Assembly (NCBI GenBank): GCA_022059125.1 | Contig: JAEUWY010000001.1 | Coordinates: forward strand, 5,580,001 to 5,644,000 | Length of the DNA: 64,000 nucleotides | Direction of reading: 5' to 3' | Source of the DNA: Corynespora cassiicola | Taxonomy: Eukaryota; Ascomycota; Dothideomycetes; Pleosporales; Corynesporascaceae | Part shown: positions 53,426 to 64,000 of the stretch, piece by piece | How positions within the stretch are numbered: the first letter of the stretch is position 1 | Layout of the letters: each line of letters starts with the position of its first letter | Translations under genes and position numbers: made by a program | The notes under the pieces: generated by a model | Seen by the model: the letters and a program-made list of their open reading frames with translations, nothing else | Databases searched by the model: none | Told to the model about the DNA's origin: nothing

Positions 53426-55963
53426 ATGCCAGGAACAGCCATCCAATCGTTAAAGGAAAAGCGTTCCGGCAGACGCAGACATGCCTTCGGAGGATGCCGC
53501 ACGTGTCGGGGTCGACACGTAAAATGCGACCAGATTCGGCCTACCTGTCTGACCTGCCGTGCCGCTGATTTGGTCTGCGAAGGCTATACATCAAACGTTA
53601 GATGGATGCCTTTATCAACGTTATCGTCACCGCACGGAGGACAAGCGGTCTTGGATGATGCCAGTAAAAATGCCACACGCCGTCATCTGTATTCAGGCAT
53701 GTCATGATTACACCTTGGTCGTTTCTTATCTGACGCGTCGTATCAGAGGCGGCAAGGCAGTCCATGAGTTCGTCTTTGGTGACGGGTTTGGGTTCGAAAA
53801 CCATTGATGCTTCTCTCGCCGACATTGATGCGAGAACGAAGGACCCTGAAGAACTCGAAGACGTAGAATTCGCTGTCGGGCCTTTTGGAGTTTTCTGTAG
53901 CGGCAATGCACGTGAGCCTATGCTGGAGCAAGAGGCTGTTCACCATGTCCAGCCATATCTGGAATCTGACCAGCCTGCTATTGAAGATTCTGGTTCTTCT
54001 ATGAACATTATGCCGGATGAAGATTTACTGCCAATTCCATCTCAGCTGGCTGATTTACCTCATCAAGTACCTTCCCTTGTCGACTGGTTCGATCCGATCC
54101 TTGGGTTTGACAACACCCTTCACTGGGCAGACTTGTTTGACCTCGATTTTGGCGATGGCAACAATCTGCTTCAACCGAATCCTGTTAATTCTCTAGACTT
54201 TTACTCTTTTGAAACGGCCGAGCAGGCGACAGGCCCCCTTTCATGTCATCAGAATCTGAACTCTATGCTCGGACCGTTGAATGAGTCCCCGGCACATACC
54301 GCTGATGTACTAGCTGAGCATGAGGCATCTGATTCGAGGATTCCTCAAGCTGCTTTGGATCATATCTCTGATTTGAAGTCTGTTGATGAGGCGCAATTTC
54401 TTCTCAAGCACTTCCACAATTTTGTCATCCCCCAAATGGCATTTATGATCCAGTCTTCCAAGTCTCCATGGAGGATACTGCAACTGCCCGACGCTATAAG
54501 AACACTCTCAGAACTGACGTACTTACAGACTGGGTCTCTCAAACATGCGAATGCTGCAAACTTTTATGCTTTAATGGCATGCTCCGCATACCTCATCTCC
54601 GCTAGACCCTCGTTAGACCCTATCGCACAGCCAAAAGAATACTGGCAAAATCTATTCAATCGATTGCGAGAGGCATCAAAGACACACATACAAATTTCGC
54701 TCCGTGAAGAACTCAAGGGACCTCGCAAAGCAAAGTACAAAGACCAACTAATGGCCGTATTGAGCATGTTAGCAGCATCGGTACGCCCGATCCCTCACTA
54801 CTTTATTTTTCGCTAATGAGTGAAGAGTCTCTCTGGTAATCAGAGAGATGCGCGATGCCTTATGATAGATGCTGAGAGACTTTTACGGGTCAAAGGACTT
54901 GCCAAGCGCGACATATCGCGAAAGTGTCGGCTCTTACATCGTAAGCTGAGAAAAAAAGATCAAGCTGTACAGTTTCTAATCGATATCAGATGTTTATACA
55001 TACATTCGAATCGTCGGAGAAAGTACATATGTGATACACGACTATCAGACCTATGGGCCAGTCATAGACAATATGAGCCTGGCTTATCAAGCTGGCAGAA
55101 TACACGGCAGCCCCGATAGCCGAAGAGAAACCCAACGGTCAGGCCACAACGCTCGATTAGACGACTTCCTTCGCCTTGAAGCGCATTCCTCAGACAGCGA
55201 TCTCGAAATCGAAGATCAAAAAGAACAGGATGTTGGTCTTTACGACATCCACCTTGAAGACTCTCGACAGTATCGTGGGACCATGTATCAGGTTTATGGC
55301 ATCTCCGAGACGTGGCTCAGTCTCGTGTCTCAGACTACTCGTCTAGCAAACATCCTCGCTGCGACAAAACACGGCAAAGAAACTGATGTGAAGTTCCTCG
55401 AGTTTCTCCAAAAGAGAGCGGGCCGATTGGAAAATATTGTCTGCTCCTTTGCGCTCAAAGATCCCGCAGACGACGAGGATGCGGCATCGGAGAGTACAAT
55501 GGCGCAAGATCCGAACTACCATATGCTCAGAGCGATGAACTCTGCACTGGTCATACTCTTCTATCGCCGCATCAGGAACGTAAATCCTTTGATATTGCAA
55601 GGTCATGTCGATTCGGTTGTCCAGTCCTTGAAAGAATACGACTCCGCGATACTGTCTCAAACCCTTCAAGGGCCTGGCTCGGCTTGGCCTGCATTTATCG
55701 CAGGTTGTGAAGCGCTTTCACGTCGAAACAGGTCGTTTTTCAAAGCATGGCTCGACAAAGGGTTTCAGCAATGTGGTCTGGAATGTTTCGAGACTTCACG
55801 AAAGCTCATGGCGGAGGTATGGGAGAGGCAAGATGAACCGGGGATATTGAATGATCCGGGATCTGGCGGCTCAAGCCAGTCGCGCTCACAGCGGTCATCT
55901 TCGTATCACCGCACATGGGTCGACGTTTCTCGAGAGAAAGGCTCTTGGATTATTCTTTTCTAA
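53426..55963 (+). CDS. Zn2Cys6 transcription factor with Fungal_trans_2-type domain
   Basis: Predicted 797 aa from exons 53426-53696, 53747-54780, 54826-54940 and 54990-55963; introns 50, 45 and 49 nt. The first intron is GC-AG (GCATGT donor, CTGAC branch, ATCAG acceptor); no GT donor keeps the frame. The DNA-binding domain has the perfect C-x2-C-x6-C-x6-C-x2-C-x6-C spacing (Cys 24, 27, 34, 41, 44, 51) flanked by basic residues. A long acidic region follows, then the helical regulatory domain: FLLKHFHNFVIPQMAFM, MLAASSLSGNQRDARCLMIDAERLLRVKGL, SRKCRLLHHVYTYIRIVGESTYV, and ending WVDVSREKGSWIILF, like ARG81/acriflavine-type fungal regulators. Nuclear. Probable targets are adjacent genes, by position only. 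Confidence 0.9.
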
Positions 55964-56029
55964 GATGATGACCGGTGCGCCAATGCATACTACAAGTTCC
56001 AGTTATGCGAATACCTTTACAATCTAGCC

Positions 56030-56035
56030 AATAAA
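56030..56035 (+). terminator. AATAAA poly(A) signal-like element of the regulator gene
   Basis: AATAAA lies 67 nt after the regulator stop codon, in the short region between it and the convergent oxidase gene. Confidence 0.4.
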
Positions 56036-56138
56036 CCCGACACTTCCAACCTTTTGACATGGTCACGATTGATGTCAGAAATCGTGCGGCATCTGTTAAT
56101 CGTTAGCCAAGCAATATACCAGGAAAGCAGAAATCTCC

Positions 56139-57385
56139 CTACCCTGCAAGCGCCATAGTCACATGGAATTCGTGCACTAGGATCTTCAGTGCCAACTCTA
56201 CGCCTGCTTGTCCTTTGTACTACACCCAGTCAGTTATGTTCAAACTTTGATCAACCCTGATCTTACTGCAAGACCCCATATAGCAATGCGCCCAAGGAAG
56301 CAGTAATTCGCACCAAGCGCCAATGCTTTGAAGATGTCCGACCCGCGCCGGATACCTCCATCCACAGCGATCGGTATCCTACCGCGAGCTACCTGGGCGC
56401 ATTCTTCAAGGACGTCCAGGGTGGCAGGCACTCCGTCCAGCTGCCGTCCACCATGGTTCGAAACGACTATTCCATCCACTCCCTGCATTATTGCCAGTTC
56501 CACATCTCGTGGGCTCACAACTGCCAAACTGTTAATGTCTGAATTTCCTGGGACAGTCCAAGTTCGACTTACTTCCTTTCAGCCAGATCTCCATCCCAGT
56601 GTTCTGCCGAAGCCATGGGATCACCTCATCCCACTCGATACTGTCATCTAATCTTCTCAGCGAGGTTGTCTTGGGGTGATGCCATTGAATTACCGAATGC
56701 TTTGGGGCCATTTGCTTTCTCCTCTTCCGAAGCGTTGAATTCCTGGCCGCCCTCGGAAAGAATATTCGGAAAAGTCATGTTTGCGGGAAGTGCAAATTCA
56801 TTCCTCATTTCATTCAGCCGTCGCCCTAGGGCAGGTACATCTACGGAAAGGAACAATGCGCGATATCCGGCAGCTGTCAAGATCAGTTATATTCGTCTCT
56901 TCGCACACATTCAACTTACCTTCGGCCCTCTTTAAGAGCTGGAGCGTGATGTTTCGATCTTTTACAACACACATTTGCATCATGTAGGGGTTTCCGCTTG
57001 AGTGTTGAATCACTTCTTCGAGCGAAGAGGTGGCATATGAAGAAAGACACATCGGAATACCGAATTTTGCAGCAGCGCGAGAGGTACCTACTTCACCGTC
57101 TGGATGTGCGAGTTTGTGCATTGCAGAGGGACTAAATCCAATGGGAAGTGATATTTTCTTCCCACATATCATTGTCGACGTATCGGGCCTTGAGACGTTT
57201 CGCAATACTCGAGGAATGATTCTCCAGCGGTCATAGGCGGCCTCATTATCGCGCAATGTGATCATATCCATCGCTCCATGATTGTAATACTCTTCGTAGG
57301 CTTTGGGAAGCTTCTTGCTCGCTTGTTCCTTCAGATCGCTGATCGAAAATACGGTGGGATCAAGGGTCGGTGCACGATTTGCCAT
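56139..57385 (-). CDS. FMN-dependent 2-hydroxyacid oxidase/dehydrogenase
   Basis: Glycolate oxidase / L-lactate dehydrogenase (cytochrome b2 flavodomain) family, predicted 351 aa from five exons (57385-56920, 56873-56694, 56647-56573, 56520-56267, 56219-56139). Introns of 46, 46, 52 and 47 nt all restore family sequence. Diagnostic: DLKEQASKKLPKAYEEYYNHGA, LPIGFSPSAMHKLAHPDGE, LSVDVPALGRR, IPWLRQNTGMEIWLKG, DGIVVSNHGGRQLD (substrate His and Arg), and IAVDGGIRRGSDIFKALALGA with the FMN-phosphate site. Oxidises (S)-2-hydroxy acids to 2-oxo acids. It lacks a cytochrome b5 domain, so it is the short oxidase type; no clear peroxisomal SKL end (it ends ALAG). Confidence 0.92.
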
Positions 57386-58049
57386 ATTGAGGGGAAGAAA
57401 GCTCTCAAAAAGATAATTATGTCGCTATTGATCAATAAGTATCACAGATTTTGTAGATAGGGCTATGATCGCTGCTATTCCACTTCAAATATACTTTGAG
57501 TTGCGAACAACACGCGAGAGAGCGGGGCAGTTGTGGGCTTGAACGGCAGGGGAGTCCATTTCGTCCCCCACGGGCAGTTTAGCAACGTAGCTTTAGCACC
57601 ACCTAGCTAATGTTTTAACTTCCTGAATTTCTTCATTCTATCATGTCAAATGTGGCGAACTCGGAATGAGTTGCGATCCACTGATATCGGAATGGCCTGC
57701 ATGTATTGCGATGATCGCTAGTCCAACCAACATTACCTTCCCATCTCTGTTACCGCACTGGGAATCACTTTCATAGACGAACAAAGTAGTTCAATCCAAA
57801 GTTTGATTTCCAGCAATGGCAAAACCTTCCCATTTCGTAAGCCTAGTGTAATGAAGGACTGCCTTTCCTGTGAAGCTTTCTCCTCTAAGCATGGGCTTAG
57901 TCGTTATGAAGGTGCATGGCTGCTGTTTGCGAACTATAATTTAAGCTGAAGACAAACAAAATCGCATATATTTTATTACAACTCCATCGAGGTTTCGTTC
58001 ACTGTCAAAGAGGTGACATCTGTCTATTGTCATTCACACCACTTCCACA
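57386..58049. other. Divergent promoter, oxidase and aldolase genes
   Basis: 664 bp between the start codons of the 2-hydroxyacid oxidase and the DapA-family gene; a shared control region is likely. A TATATTTTA element is near 57966. No gene seen. Confidence 0.5.
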
Positions 58050-58961
58050 ATGGGCAGCGCAACCACCGCCAATGAACTCTCGGGCATCCTCGTCGCTCTT
58101 ATTACCCCATTCAACGATGACGGTTCAGATATTGACGCCCAACGACTGAAATCGCACATTGACCGCCTTATCAAAGCCGGAGTGCACGGCCTTGTACCCG
58201 GCGGGACGACCGGCGAGTTCACGGCCCTCACACCTGCCGAGCGGAAACAACTTCTCGAGTTGGTTATCGAGTACGCAGCAGGGCGTGTCCCCGTGGTTGC
58301 TGGTATTGGCGCCCTGAGCACCGCAGAGGGCATCGACTACGCAACGCATGCAGCAAAGTCCGGTGCCTCGGCGCTCATGGTCGTGCCGCCGTTTTATGAC
58401 CCACCGAACCTCCAGCAGCTAAAGGAGTATCTTTATACACTTGGAAAAGCCGCCAATGGGTTGCCCATCATGTACTACAACATCCCAAGCGCTAGCGGGG
58501 TGAGCCTTTCTCCCAAGGAAATCGCCAGCCTTTCAGAGGTCGGCGTCAAGTATTTGAAGGACACGTCTGGCAATGCGCCAGCCCTCACTGAGCTTCTTTT
58601 CGGTCTCGATGACCAGATTACGGCTTTCAATGGCTGGGATACATTGACGTTCTATGGAATCGCAGCAGGTGCGAAGGGTAGTGTTTGGGGTGCTGCCAAC
58701 GTTATCCCAGAGCTGTGCGTAGAGCTTTGGAATGCTGTTGCTGTTGAGAAAGACATTGAAAAAGGGAGAGCACTATGGAGGAAGATTTGGCCGGTCTGTG
58801 CGTTCCTGGAAGAGGAAAATTATCCAAGTGCAGTGAAGACGGGGTTGGAGCTACAAGGTATCAAGACGGGTGGCTTGAGGAAACCTTTCGCTTTGCTGGA
58901 GGGCAAAGAAGAGGCTAGATTTTCCACTATTTTGAAGCAATCAGGGTCAAAAGTTGTCTAG
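58050..58961 (+). CDS. DapA/4-hydroxy-2-oxoglutarate aldolase family lyase
   Basis: 303-aa single-exon TIM-barrel aldolase of the DHDPS/NAL superfamily. GGTTGEF (51-57) binds the pyruvate carboxylate; Tyr in MYYNIPS (near 142) and Schiff-base Lys-170 in KYLKDTSGN are the catalytic residues. Fungi make lysine by the alpha-aminoadipate route, so a biosynthetic dihydrodipicolinate synthase role is unlikely. Such fungal paralogues act as catabolic 2-keto acid aldolases (for example 4-hydroxy-2-oxoglutarate or 2-keto-3-deoxy sugar-acid cleavage). Divergent from the 2-hydroxyacid oxidase gene, which would handle related 2-hydroxy/2-oxo acids. Confidence 0.92.
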   Translation: MGSATTANELSGILVALITPFNDDGSDIDAQRLKSHIDRLIKAGVHGLVPGGTTGEFTALTPAERKQLLELVIEYAAGRVPVVAGIGALSTAEGIDYATHAAKSGASALMVVPPFYDPPNLQQLKEYLYTLGKAANGLPIMYYNIPSASGVSLSPKEIASLSEVGVKYLKDTSGNAPALTELLFGLDDQITAFNGWDTLTFYGIAAGAKGSVWGAANVIPELCVELWNAVAVEKDIEKGRALWRKIWPVCAFLEEENYPSAVKTGLELQGIKTGGLRKPFALLEGKEEARFSTILKQSGSKVV

Positions 58962-59831
58962 TTACCTGAAATGGATGTTTGATTGAATGAAAATTGAATC
59001 TCATCCTTCTGCGTAATTTCGGCATGGATATCAACAAGCAGGATTTACCAACCCAGTGTTTCGCTATAATTCGTGTTAACACACCTATTTATACACCATA
59101 GATTTGTATCCAGAGATATTAGAGTAAATCACGAAGCGACTGTAGGTCATGAACGGCTTTCTATCGAGGCTATGCTAGGAAAGCATTGTCTGAATGTATC
59201 TGATGTTTCAACAGCTATCCGCGTTTTTAACAGCCTACGATATAATCGAGGTCAACAAACGCAGAAGTGCATGTTTAGTTCCTGTTGGAAAACCATTTGA
59301 TGGTAGAACAATCTGTGAGAATGTAACATGACACAACGTACCATGTGCTACTGTCTCTTGAGATTTGCCATCGGAAAACCTCCGGATAGCAAGGATGTCC
59401 GGCTTCATGCTAAAGGTCCAGGCCATGACCAACTGCAAAATCGAGAAAGAGCAAGTCATTCCGACCAATCATTTGGCCCGAGCTCCGATATGCTAACCTA
59501 GTCTGCCAACCCCGCAAACCGCCACCCCAGGTCGGAGTTACTCGTCCCTACTGTCGCGCCTTCGGGCCGCTCCACTATCAACCTCCCTGTTGCACGGTGT
59601 TATCCGGGTATAGGTCCCAGCCACGATGGCGCCTGAGGCCGTAACCTCTTACCCCGGATTGTGCACGCACCTAGCGCCTTTCGTAGTGCTTCAGCAGGCC
59701 GAGAAGATGAATTAAATATCATAAATCGCCGGTGCTTTCAATAAACAAAAACTTGACAGTTGTGCTCATCACCTGTCTGCCGATCGGCATCTCAACTGTA
59801 TTCAATTCTATTGCACTGCCAAGCATTATCT
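58962..59831. other. Intergenic, promoter of amino-acid permease
   Basis: No gene recognised. TTATC and CTATC (reverse GATA cores) occur within 270 bp of the permease start, weak hints of nitrogen control. An AATAAA lies near 59740. Confidence 0.45.
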
Positions 59832-61593
59832 ATGAAGGGTTCTTCGTCGATTTCGGACATGTCTTTTGAATCTCAAGAAAAGAAAAACACACAGGAAAAC
59901 ATGAAGGAAGCTTCGTCTGGGTTCTCCGCTGACCTGGAGCAATCACGCTCAAACATGGTAGGCCAGGTAATGGCACCTGGAGAATCTAGTACCAAGCGCG
60001 GTCTAAAATCACGCCATGCTCAAATGATTGCACTGGGAGGGACTATTGGAACAGGTATGTCGACCTCGATCTGGTTTCTCACGGGATCTCAGCTCCAGGA
60101 CAACAATCTGACTTCTTTTAGGTCTTTTTGTCGGCTCCGGACAGGCGCTTCGCATGGGTGGCCCTATCATTCTCTTGGTGGTTTACCTCTTCATCACAGT
60201 ACTCGTGTTCGGTATTGTCACGGCGACCACCGAAATGAGTTCTTACATACCTGTCCCTGGTTCATCGATGGCATATTACGGAAAGCGGTTTTCCTCGCCC
60301 TCGCTTGGATTCGCACTCGGCTGGATGTATTGGTACATCTTTGCCATTACAGTGCCTGCGGAGATCACCGTTTCGAACCTGATCATCGGATACTGGACCC
60401 CAACCTTTGCTGGGCATGATGCCATTTTCATCACACTGCTTATGGTAGTCATCGTTGGTCTCAACTGCTTTCCCGTGAGCGTATACGGCGAAACCGAGTT
60501 TTGGTTTGCCTCGCTGAAGGTTTTCGGCATCCTTGGCTTGCTCTTTATGGCTGTTGTTCTCATCCTCGGCGGTGGTCCTACACACGACCGTCTAGGCTTC
60601 CGATACTGGATAGAGCCTGGCCCAGTGAATGAGTATCTGGTTTCGGGATCTGCAGGCCAGTTTTACGCATTTCTTGGTGTCTTGTGTTTCTCCGTCTATG
60701 CTTTCGCCTTTGCACCAGAGCTGCTAGTCGTCACTGGCGGTGAGATGGAGTCCCCTCGTCGAAATCTTCCCACTGCCGGAAAGCGCTATTTTTACCGACT
60801 CGTAATATTTTACTGCCTGGGAGCTCTTGCGATTGGACTCATCGTTCCCTCGAATGCTGCAGACTTATTCGGTGGCGGAAGTGGGGCACAGGCGTCACCT
60901 TGGGCCATCGCAGCCAAACTTGCAGGCATCAAAGCAATGGATTCAGTCATCAATGGAGTCATCCTCGCGTCGGCCTGGAGTGCCGGGAACTCGTACCTAT
61001 ATCTTGCCAGCCGATCTTTGTACTCCATGTCCTTGGCTGGCGACGCACCCACGATCTTCTCAAAATGCACGAAAAGCGGGATTCCATACGTCGCATTGGC
61101 AGCAAGCGCATCTATCTCGCTGCTGTCATATATGAATCTTTCATCAACTGGCCAGATAGTGTTCAATTGGTTTGTCAATCTGATCAACACGGGTGCTTTC
61201 CAGTCATGGGTTGCCGTCTGCATCGTTTATGTGCGCTTCCGCAAAGCAACTTTTGCACAGGGAATCACGGACCTTCCCTATCGATCACGTTTTCAACCCT
61301 ATGTCAGCTACATTTCAGGCATAATTTTCTTCATCCTTATGCTTGTCCAGGGGTTCAAGGTTTTTGTCGGTGAGAACTGGGACATCTCGACCTTTATGAC
61401 CAGTTACATCGGCATCCCCATATTTCTGGCTTTTTACTTGGGACACAAATTCACGAGGGGTAGAAGGGATCCATGGGTCATCCCGAGTACCGAGGTGGAC
61501 ATGTTGAGCGGGCTTGATGAAGTCATTGCGAGTGAGACACCACCAAAGCCTAGAGAAAAGTGGTACCAAAAGTGGCGGGTTTTGTTTGAATAA
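59832..61593 (+). CDS. Fungal YAT-type amino-acid permease
   Basis: Predicted 564 aa from exons 59832-60054 and 60122-61593 (67-nt intron, GTATGT...TTTTAG). APC superfamily, fungal amino-acid transporter (YAT) type: LKSRHAQMIALGGTIGTGLFVGSGQAL at the first helix, YIPVPGSSMAYYGKRF, ALGWMYWY, FGETEFWFASLKVFGILG-like segment, and GGEMESPRRNLPTA. About twelve hydrophobic segments; a cytosolic N-terminus of roughly 65 residues and a hydrophilic C-terminus. Imports amino acids at the plasma membrane; specificity is not readable. Met-10 (59859) is an alternative start. Its position beside the oxidase/aldolase pair suggests uptake of a degraded amino acid. Confidence 0.92.
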
Positions 61594-62157
61594 AGGGAAG
61601 CATGATTGGCATTCGGTGTGATGTTTTTGACAGCTTATTTTTAGGGCTGACATCGCCCCTGAGGTGTTTCAGATTCCATAGGGTAAACGAAAATCCCGGT
61701 TTCACGTGACCTCACTAACCTGTTTGGTTCAATCATCAGACTGAGGCTCCAAACGAATGCGACGTTCGTGTGCCTTGAGTGGGGCCGCTATCGGGTGCTT
61801 TGCATAGGAAAATCAGATGGAGCTGAGCCTCGTCATGGCTTTGGGTGGTGCCAAGCTGGACTTGAGCATAATGCGCATCATACTAAGAAATATTGAGAGG
61901 CAATCAGCTGGTCTTACATGTTGGAAGGGGTAAACGAGGTCGATTACTGCGCCATGTTTCTCTTGCTCACCTCGTATGTACGAATCCTCAAGTAAAATCT
62001 TCGCAACTTGGCGTCTAGATACTACGATTTCAGACATATGTCTAGACATGGAAGAAAACGACTACAGCTATAAAGATGGTGCCTAGTCATAACGTCTCAT
62101 CTATCCACAATCGCACTCTTTCCAACTCATTCCTTCCATCTCGAATATTGGTTTTAC
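61594..62157. promoter_or_regulatory. Sulfatase promoter with AGACAT/ATGTCT array and TATA box
   Basis: 62032-62049 reads AGACAT-ATGTCT-AGACAT, three abutting half sites giving two overlapping 12-bp palindromes. A TATAAAG box follows at 62069-62075, 83 nt before the ATG. The array is 20 bp upstream of the TATA, a good place for an operator. No other feature in the interval. Confidence 0.5.
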
Positions 62158-64000
62158 ATGATGTTGGTTTTTCCAACCATAATAATTCTATTCCTTCAAC
62201 TATGGCACCTACAAGCCGAGACCACAACGCGACCAAATGTTGTATTCATCTTTACTGATGATCAAGATGCCAAACTAAACAGCTTGGACTATATGCCTGT
62301 GGTACAGAAGCAAATGATAGAGCAGGGAACCCTGTTTGAGAATCATTACTGTACAGTATCGCTATGTTGCCCTTCGCGCGTCAGTCTGTGGACTGGCTTA
62401 ACTGCGCACAATACCAACGTGACGAATGTTATGCCGCCTTATGGTATGTTTCATTCATTTCAAATGAAAGGGGAAAAAAGTTGCGCTGACATAAAAAAGG
62501 TGGTTATCCAAAATTTCATGAAGAACGCTTGAACGAAAGCTGGGTTCCCTTGTGGCTTCAGCAGCAAGGATACCAAACTTACTATGTCGGAAAACTCATG
62601 AACCACCAAAACATTCTCAACTATGACAAGCCATTTATTTCTGGGTTTAACGGGTCAGACTTTTTGGTGGAGCCGAATGCTTACAACTTCATGTTTCCGT
62701 ACTTTCAACGCAACCAGGACCCTCCAGTCAAACACGAAAACGAATACTCGACGGACTTGGTCCATCAAAAGTCTATTGGATTCCTTAACGAAGCCATGGA
62801 AAATCCCGATTCACCTTTTTTTCTCACAATTGCGCCGATTGCCCCACACTTTGAACTGACGATCGACATTAATGTAGGCGGCGATCCACCAATTGGTGCC
62901 CGGGTGACGCCTCCTGTCCCTGCAGAACGCCATACACATTTATTTTCGAACGTCACTGTTCCAAGAACACCTAATTTCAATCCCGATATTCCTTCCGGGG
63001 TTGACTGGATTGCCGAACAGCCAATGCTCAGCGCAGAGAACATAACTTACAACGATGAATGGTATAGGAGGCGACTACAATCATTGCAGGCTGTTGATGA
63101 GATGGTAGAGGATGTAATAGCAAAATTAGAGGAGCATGGCCTCCTCGACAATACGTACATTTTCTATTCCAGCGACAACGGCTATCACATTGGTCACCAC
63201 CGCCTCCCACCAGGAAAAGGCTGCGGATTTGAAGAGGACATCAACGTCCCACTGGTCGTGCGCGGACCGAATGTCCCCAAGAATCGCACCGTTAGCAATA
63301 TCCCAACCTCGCACACAGACCTCGCACCCACCTGGTGGAAGCTTCTTGGAATCCCTCTTCGCGAGGAATTTGACGGCTCAGCCATTCCTCTCACGAAACA
63401 AGAGATCGACAAAGTGGAATTTGAGGGAACAAAGGAGCATTTGCAGGTGGAATTCTGGAGCACGCAGCATCCCGGGGAGTATGCCAACGAGAGGGAAGTC
63501 AACAATACATACAAGGGATTGCGAATCCTAGGCGCAGACTACGGATTCTACTATTCTGTCTGGTGCAGCGGCAGCCATGAGCTCTACGACATGAAGGTAT
63601 GTGCAGTTTTCCTCGACGACGCAGTGCGGCCACTAACGCGTACAGGCGGATCCCTATCAAATGCAAAATCTGTTTCCCGTCGGACTTAACCAAACTGTTT
63701 CTTTGAATCAGAATATGTCCCTAGGAAACTGCAGTTATCCGCTTTCTCAGCTAGCAACCCGACTGGATGCCCTTCTTCTCGTCTTAAAGACTTGCAAGGG
63801 TGCCATGTGCTATGACCCATGGAGCACTTTGCTTCCTAATACTGGGGTCAGCACACTTGTAGCGGCCATGGATCAGCAGTTTGATGAGTTCTTTGCCGGC
63901 ATACCCAGAGTTGAATATGACCATTGCGAAGCTGGCTATCTACTTGAGGCCGAGGGGCCTGTATGGGAAGATGGCCTCTCTACGGAGTTTGTCGATGTAC
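62158..64000 (+). CDS. Secreted arylsulfatase, 3' end outside window
   Basis: Sulfatase-family hydrolase, truncated by the window edge. Exons 62158-62443, 62500-63596 and 63646 onward; introns 56 and 49 nt; still open at base 64000 (578 full codons seen). Signal peptide of about 20 residues. Metal site TDDQ (residues 33-36) and the formylglycine motif C70-C-P-S-R74 followed by SLWTG are both intact, so the enzyme should be active after Cys oxidation. Other landmarks: YYVGKLMN, FLTIAPIAPHFE, FYSSDNGYHIGHHRL and GKGCGFEEDINVPLVVRGP. Releases sulfate from aryl or carbohydrate sulfate esters, usually induced by sulfur starvation in fungi. Many N-glycosylation sequons support secretion. Confidence 0.94.

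Noticed and set aside
58050..58961. Dihydrodipicolinate synthase of lysine biosynthesis
   Set aside because: The fold and catalytic residues match, but fungi use the alpha-aminoadipate pathway, so a catabolic aldolase is more likely.

Overview
The window comes from a filamentous ascomycete, most likely a Sordariomycete and probably in the Hypocreales. Evidence: genes are compact and mostly carry introns of 45-92 nt with GT-AG ends and CTGAC/CTAAC-like branch sites; codons are GC-rich at the wobble position; and the families are typical of Pezizomycotina (DUF3405 glycosyltransferase, DUF6604, GH71, pectin lyase with CBM1, tannase/feruloyl esterase, Zn2Cys6 regulator). No transposon, tRNA, rRNA, CRISPR array or viral gene was recognised. 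Exon models below were built by hand from splice signals and reading frame. All are predictions.

Layout. 1-8.1 kb: two ferric reductases in tandem (the first cut by the window edge), then a MUP1-like amino-acid/methionine permease. 9-12.3 kb: a secreted FAD oxidoreductase, a degenerate repeat patch, a possible small membrane protein and an F-box protein. 14.3-16.1 kb: a secreted multi-repeat precursor with eleven Lys-Arg sites, each followed by an [A/D/E]-[P/A]-Gln tripeptide, and several C-x7-C core peptides. This is the most interesting locus; a further core peptide lies just past the stop codon in another frame. 17.6-24.5 kb: a DUF3405 glycosyltransferase and a kelch/single-TM protein. 25.8-30.4 kb: an SDR oxidoreductase and cobalamin-independent methionine synthase. 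30.8-34.9 kb: a tail-anchored hypothetical protein and a DUF6604 pseudogene with three lesions. 35.4-48.7 kb: pectin lyase with CBM1; a divergent UPF0261 / TIM-barrel pair matching the two halves of plant Tm-1-type proteins; a phenol-2-monooxygenase-like flavoprotein; a GH71 alpha-1,3-glucanase; a hemerythrin-domain protein; and a GPI-anchored Cys-rich protein. 49-64 kb: tannase-family esterase, NAD-dependent epimerase, Zn2Cys6 regulator, FMN 2-hydroxyacid oxidase, DapA-family aldolase, amino-acid permease and an arylsulfatase cut by the right edge.

How the genes may work together. The ferric reductases point to reductive iron uptake. The last 15 kb resembles a catabolic neighbourhood (hydrolase, dehydrogenase, regulator, oxidase, aldolase, permease, sulfatase), but co-regulation is inferred from proximity only. 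The UPF0261/TIM-barrel pair shares a 261-bp promoter carrying an inverted CGGG repeat and very probably works together. The repeat precursor has no recognisable maturation enzymes beside it, so it looks like a Kex2/dipeptidyl-peptidase-processed peptide (pheromone-like or other signal) rather than part of a classical fungal RiPP cluster.
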